DNA of 64,000 nucleotides from Auanema rhodensis (taxonomy: Eukaryota; Nematoda; Chromadorea; Rhabditida; Rhabditidae), in the NCBI GenBank assembly GCA_964057225.1, contig OZ059894.1, forward strand, positions 17,080,476 through 17,144,475. Reading direction: 5' to 3'. Below are positions 59,906 through 64,000 of this stretch, one piece after another. Each line of letters starts with the position of its first letter. Within the stretch, counting starts at the first letter, position 1. The notes under the pieces were generated by a model. It ran no database searches. It was not told the origin of the DNA and was given only the letters and a program-made list of their open reading frames with translations. The translations under genes were made by a program, and so were the position numbers.

Positions 59906-62276
59906 ATGGATGGAGATGATGAGAATGTCCTAAATGAGGATTTAGACGTTGGAGACAATTACAATGTAGAAGTAAAGGTTAGTTAGGTAGTTTCCTCAAA
60001 TGTTATGAACTCTTTAAGCCTGAAATTATGTATCCTTATAAACGACAAAGAAATGTTGGAAGAAGAAATAGATGTCCTTACGGGTGTGGAAAGGTTTTAG
60101 CTCCTCGTACTATAGATTATCATCGAACTAATGGGGTAGTTGGTTATTTATTTAGAGAATAATAAGATTTTTTGTTTTCAGTGCCGAATAGGTGGCGAAG
60201 AGCCTTTAGGTGATACCACGAAAAAACGTAATTTCTGTTGTGGTGTGTGCTTTTCTGAATTCGTAACTAGAACTGGGTTCTTTCTCCATCTTAAAGTAAG
60301 TTCGATTGCTTAATTTTATTCTGATTGTCCTCTTATAGAATGAGCATGATGTTCAACCAACTATACATCAGCTAGTTTTCAAAAACAGAACTATGTTTGA
60401 GGTATAATGAAGTCGAAACATTAATTTAAGTTATTTTCTTAGCGTTTCATGCGTTGGATTGAAATGGAAGGAGGGGCACACTTTCGCTATAAATCAGGCT
60501 CGAAACGAAGAGCAAGTGGTCGGGGTATATTCATGGCATGTAATAGGTAATGTTTACTATTTATTCTTAGGTTAACACATATGGCTCAGGTCTGGCTTTG
60601 TTGGCACCAGCTCAGATGATCCTTTGAAAAATAGAACTGGACCTTATAGAACAGGATACACTTGTACAGCATTTATACATGGTACCGAGCATGCGAATGG
60701 GTAGGATCAAGTGTGAAATAGTTCTATTCTCTCTTTTCAGTTTGGTAGAGGTGGATGTATGTTGCGACCATTATGGACACGACGCTAGAATGCGATTACC
60801 GAACGTGGTTTGTAATAAATGGGAATAAGATACACTATAGTTTTATTTTTAGGTAAAGCAGCTAATCGCTCAAAAACAACTTCAAGATGAAAGCCCGCAA
60901 GAAATAATTGCTTACTTAAAACGCCAGTTCGGACCTTTTTCTCATGAAAATATCTATGCACAGCGTGTATGCTTAGTTGATATGGATGAACTAAGGACAT
61001 TAATGATTTCTACTACAAAGAGGTATTGACTAATTTATTAGTTCTGTAACTATCTATCTGATGATTTGATAGATGGGCAGTTACTGGAATTCCAAATGAT
61101 TGCGAATATTGGGAAGAAGAGTTATTGGACAGAGCAGGTATTGTTCGACAAGGTGCCCAGCGATTGCGGCAATCAGGGGAACCCACTACACAGGAGCTAG
61201 CTGAGCAAAACGTGTCTTTTTTCAAACTTGGTAAATTTTTCATTCATTATTGTTTTAGCACTGGCCACGTCCTAGAATTTTTGTCCCGAAAATGAGGACA
61301 GAGAATGGTTTTATTGAATTAAATGAGCTATGCAAAGCTTCCGCTGAAGCTCGTCGTATTGCTGGTCAAGCTGCAGCTATTCATCCGGTATTTGTTGTTC
61401 TAATAATTTGAAATTTAATGAGTGTCTTAGGAGCTTTATGATTATCCTATAACTGAAGAAACGAAGGCTCCTTTCAATATGCGACGTAGATCAATTGACG
61501 GTTTGCGAGGAGAAAATAGTCCAGAAGGTATTTGTTATAAGTTTCCGCGGTATAAAAGGTATTTGCAGGAGAAAACGAGCAGGATCTCGAAAATATGGAA
61601 GCTTTAGTTAGAAATGAGCAAATGGAATGTACGTTGCTATTGATAGAATGGTGTTTTTGAAACAATTTATTACTTTTGTTTAGCTGAATATAGAGACAAA
61701 ACATTGTTAAGAAGGCAGTCTCTAATGAGCAGCATAGGAAGTGAATTGGAATTCATTGATCGAGTTGCACAGGTCCGTTCTGTTAACGTATGCTTCTTTA
61801 TTTTTGTTTTTCAGTATGATTTGGAGAGTTTTTCCGATGGTCATTTGGTTTCTCTTTTAAATCATTTGAGGTCCATAAGGGGTGAAATAAGCACTGTTCT
61901 AGATGTACGACACGGAAGCAGTAAGATTTTCATATTTCATTTTTCATGCTTTTCATCATCTTTGATTCAGGTTTATCAAATTCTAATAACATGATTGATT
62001 ATTCGGCTAATCAAAATCCACCTCATGTAAATCAACATACGAGTAATGAGCCTTATTCGGATCAAGTTTGTTTTTTCACTGTTAATTTTCCAATATATTA
62101 ATTGAAGGTGACCATGAATGAGAAAGTAATCAAAGAAGAAGTTGTTGGCTTCGATGAGGTATAAAAAAAACAATTATTTTCGATCATTGTGATTTTTCTA
62201 GGATAGTTTAAATGAAGATGAAGCTATAGTTGCTGGTTCAGGATGTTTGGAATTTAATAGAGCTTTGTGGACTTAA
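59906..62276 (+). CDS. Zinc-finger protein with Mutator-transposase-like N-terminal module
   Basis: Probable nuclear DNA-binding protein. After an acidic start (MDGDDENVLNEDLDVGDNYN), a Cys/His segment reads CPYGCGKVLAPRTIDYH, then a C2H2 finger, FCCGVCFSEFVTRTGFFLHL with KNEH. The next region is FERFMRWIEMEGGAHFRY, FMACNRSGF, YTCTAFIHG and VDVCCDHYGHD. This spacing of F..W..E, C.RSG, C.A and H.GH is that of the N-terminal domain of MULE-type transposases and related cellular proteins. No DDE catalytic core follows; instead come a PRPRIFVPKMRTENGF segment and acidic, Ser-rich helices. The TTTTACAG acceptor ends two bases before the ATG. The exact orthologue is not recognised. Confidence 0.7.
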
Positions 62277-62494
62277 AATGTTGTGTGATACTCAACTTAC
62301 ACTAGTTCTTTCACGGATTTATTAGTTTATGTACTTTGCAATGCCGGTATTTTCTGTTAAACAGTGCTGTCTGAATATGATCTCAATTTTTTCCAATGTT
62401 TTGTTCTATTTTCCTTTTCTGAGTTCAGCGGTTAGAACCGTTTATTTATCTCGTATTATTTTTTTATATTTTTTTAATGGAATTTTTTCTGTAG
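62277..62494. other. Intercistronic-type spacer before mrps-11
   Basis: Only 218 bases separate the zinc-finger stop from the next ATG on the same strand. The second half is T-rich and ends in TTTTTTCTGTAG directly at the ATG, which suits operon-type trans-splicing but does not prove it. Confidence 0.4.
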
Positions 62495-63287
62495 ATGTCA
62501 GTTGGACGTCTAGCTCTGGAATTTGGCCGTTTGCTCAGTGTTCAAAGACCTCAGTTTTCTAGGGGTATAGTAACTAGTTCACGGGTTTTTGATAGTATTA
62601 GAGATGCCCAAAGACAAGGGACCAAAGTTCCATCATATCAACAAGTGAGTTTGCTTATGAAAGTTTTTCATTAGTTTATGTCGTAATTTGTAGGAAACTC
62701 TAGAGGGAACATCTGGTGCTAATATGCGCAGTACTGTGAACCTTAGTGGAATTGATTCTCGATTTCCCACTTCTGAAACTTTAAAGCAAGTACGGTGATA
62801 GCTCAATTAATTCTATTCATTACGCGATTTTAGGAATTCAATGGGATTGTTTACAATGAGCTTCCAATCGTATACATTAAAGCTACAAAAAATAATACTC
62901 TAGTCACAGTAACAGATCACAAGAATAATATGATCACATACACATCTTGTCGTCTAGAAGGATTCAAAAATGCTCGTAAAAAGACAACTATTGGTTTGGG
63001 ATAAAAATTAATAAACGTATTCCAAAACTAAATTTCAGCTGGTCAGACCACAGGAGTTGCTGCTGGGCAAAGATTAGTAAGAAGAGGTATTAGAACTGTT
63101 AGAGTTCAGGTAAATGCTCTTTGTATGCTAACATTTTCAATATTTCATTTAGGTTAAAGGATTAGGTCCTGGAAGAATGACATGTATTAAAGGATTAACC
63201 GTGGCTGGAGTTGAAGTTGTTTCAATAACTGATCATACTCCTCTACCTGAACTAGGTCCACGCCCCAGAAAAATTAGAAGAGTGTAA
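62495..63287 (+). CDS. mrps-11: Mitochondrial small-subunit ribosomal protein uS11m (MRPS11)
   Basis: The start MSVGRLALEFGRLLS is a basic, amphipathic mitochondrial-type leader. The S11 core is clear: YIKATKNNTLVTVTDHKNN, then SCRLEGFKNARKKTT, AGQTTGVAAGQRLVRRGIRT, VRVQVKGLGPGRMTCIKGLT, and VVSITDHTPLPELGPRPRK with the end IRRV. The GPGR...G..V motif and the HTP...RPRK.RR tail are universal in bacterial-type S11. The protein is about 200 residues. An acceptor directly abuts the ATG. Confidence 0.95.
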
Positions 63288-63504
63288 CCGTTGCTATGTT
63301 TTTCTTAGATTTTCTAGTTGTTTTACTGTTACATATTGTTTTGAAATAGTTTTTCTTTATGTTATTAATCATATCAAGGTAAAGTCTTGGAGCTATAATC
63401 TTTTTCACATTTTCTTCTTGACAAGTAATTGATCATCGATTGAAAGGAACGCCGTTCTGCTTTCCTGAATATTATGTATTCTGTGTTTTTCGTAATAGAA
63501 GCCG
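63288..63504. other. Short interval between convergent 3' ends
   Basis: These 217 bases contain the 3' UTRs of mrps-11 (+) and the partial minus-strand gene. Nothing else is seen. Confidence 0.5.
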
Positions 63505-64000
63505 TTACCGTGGTCGATCCGGATCTTCACAGGATAACGGATGTGATTCTTCACTTGGCTCTTCCGCTTCTTCAACTGTTGAGGGCAATTGTTCAGGTAT
63601 AAGGGATAATCTGATATTTAATCTTATTCATTAACAAGCAATAATATCTTACCGTGATCTAAAATGAACGGAGTTGTTTAGATCAATGTTTTGGCTTAAA
63701 GCTATTCTGTCTTCTAACTCCTCAAGTTCTTCTATCTCGTTCATGTCGTGTATGCTAGGCCGTGAAGGTGGAATTCGTCTTTGTACTAAAAAATATACTA
63801 TTAATTTTCAACTTTCTCTTACTACTTGGCTGTTGCGTGATAGAAGAAGTGAAGGCTGAATCAAAGGATTTAGAAATTACAATCTGAAATTTGTTTTCTT
63901 AATTCGCTTGTTCATTAAACACATTAGAAACCTGACTACATTCACTGTCATCACTAGTAACTGTTGTGCAATTTGAAGATTTGCTTAAACCTGACTCTTC
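63505..64000 (-). CDS. 3' end of an unidentified acidic Ser-rich protein (runs off the window)
   Basis: At least four exons join in frame on the minus strand and end at TAA. The outermost visible segment is EESGLSKSSNCTTVTSDDSE, followed across a 45-base intron by IVISKSFDSAFTSSITQQPS. Next comes SIQRRIPPSRPSIHDMNEIE with a Glu/Leu-rich helix, and the end is EQLPSTVEEAEEPSEESHPL then SCEDPDRPR. Splice sites (GTTTCTAA, GTAAGAGA and GTAAGATA donors with TTTCAG, TTTTAG and ATCAG acceptors) keep one frame throughout. The composition is that of a disordered C-terminal tail; no domain is visible and the protein cannot be named. Confidence 0.55.

Noticed and set aside
1-64000. tRNA, rRNA, CRISPR array or intact transposon
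   Set aside because: No cloverleaf B-box consensus, rRNA core, regular spacer array, or paired terminal repeats with transposase were found by eye; an automated scan would be more sensitive.

Overview
This is an AT-rich nuclear DNA window from a nematode. The evidence is a cuticle collagen with a Gly-X-Y core and a nematode-type C-terminus, a DPY-30 protein, a VAB-8/KIF26 kinesin-like protein, an RPamide neuropeptide precursor and MIG-18-like secreted repeats. Introns are mostly about 40-60 nt with TTTTCAG-like acceptors, and many start codons follow closely on an unpaired acceptor, as expected with spliced-leader trans-splicing. This fits a rhabditid-type worm; the species cannot be named from the sequence alone. 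From memory, vab-8 and dpy-30 both lie on C. elegans chromosome V, which needs checking.

Left part (1-24.6 kb) is gene-dense: collagen (+), L-2-hydroxyglutarate dehydrogenase (-) divergent from the SDH assembly factor SDHAF2 (+), a two-CUB secreted protein (+), a MIG-18-like secreted protein (-), a meiotic-type kleisin (-), a PAR-type bZIP factor (+), DPY-30 (+), an RBM4/Lark RNA-binding protein (+), and the 2-oxoadipate dehydrogenase DHTKD1 (+). The first DHTKD1 intron carries a complete small membrane-protein gene on the opposite strand.

Middle part (24.6-53.5 kb) is dominated by one large gene, vab-8 (36.7-49.5 kb, about 26 exons, introns up to 3.7 kb). It is preceded by a 12 kb stretch without convincing coding sequence and followed by about 4 kb of AT-microsatellite-rich DNA. 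Possible small genes and antisense coding-like fragments lie in these spaces at low confidence.

Right part (53.5-64 kb) is dense again: an NLP-46/NLP-22-like neuropeptide precursor (+), phosphopantetheinyl transferase AASDHPPT (-) directly downstream of splicing factor RBM25 (-), a zinc-finger protein with a Mutator-transposase-like N-terminal module (+), mitochondrial ribosomal protein S11 (+), and the 3' end of an unidentified gene (-).

Several genes act in mitochondria (L2HGDH, SDHAF2, DHTKD1, MRPS11), and AASDHPPT and DHTKD1 are both linked to lysine/2-aminoadipate metabolism in animals, but they are not adjacent and no pathway cluster is implied. No CRISPR array, rRNA, recognisable tRNA or intact transposon was seen. 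All exon structures are read by eye from splice motifs and reading frame.
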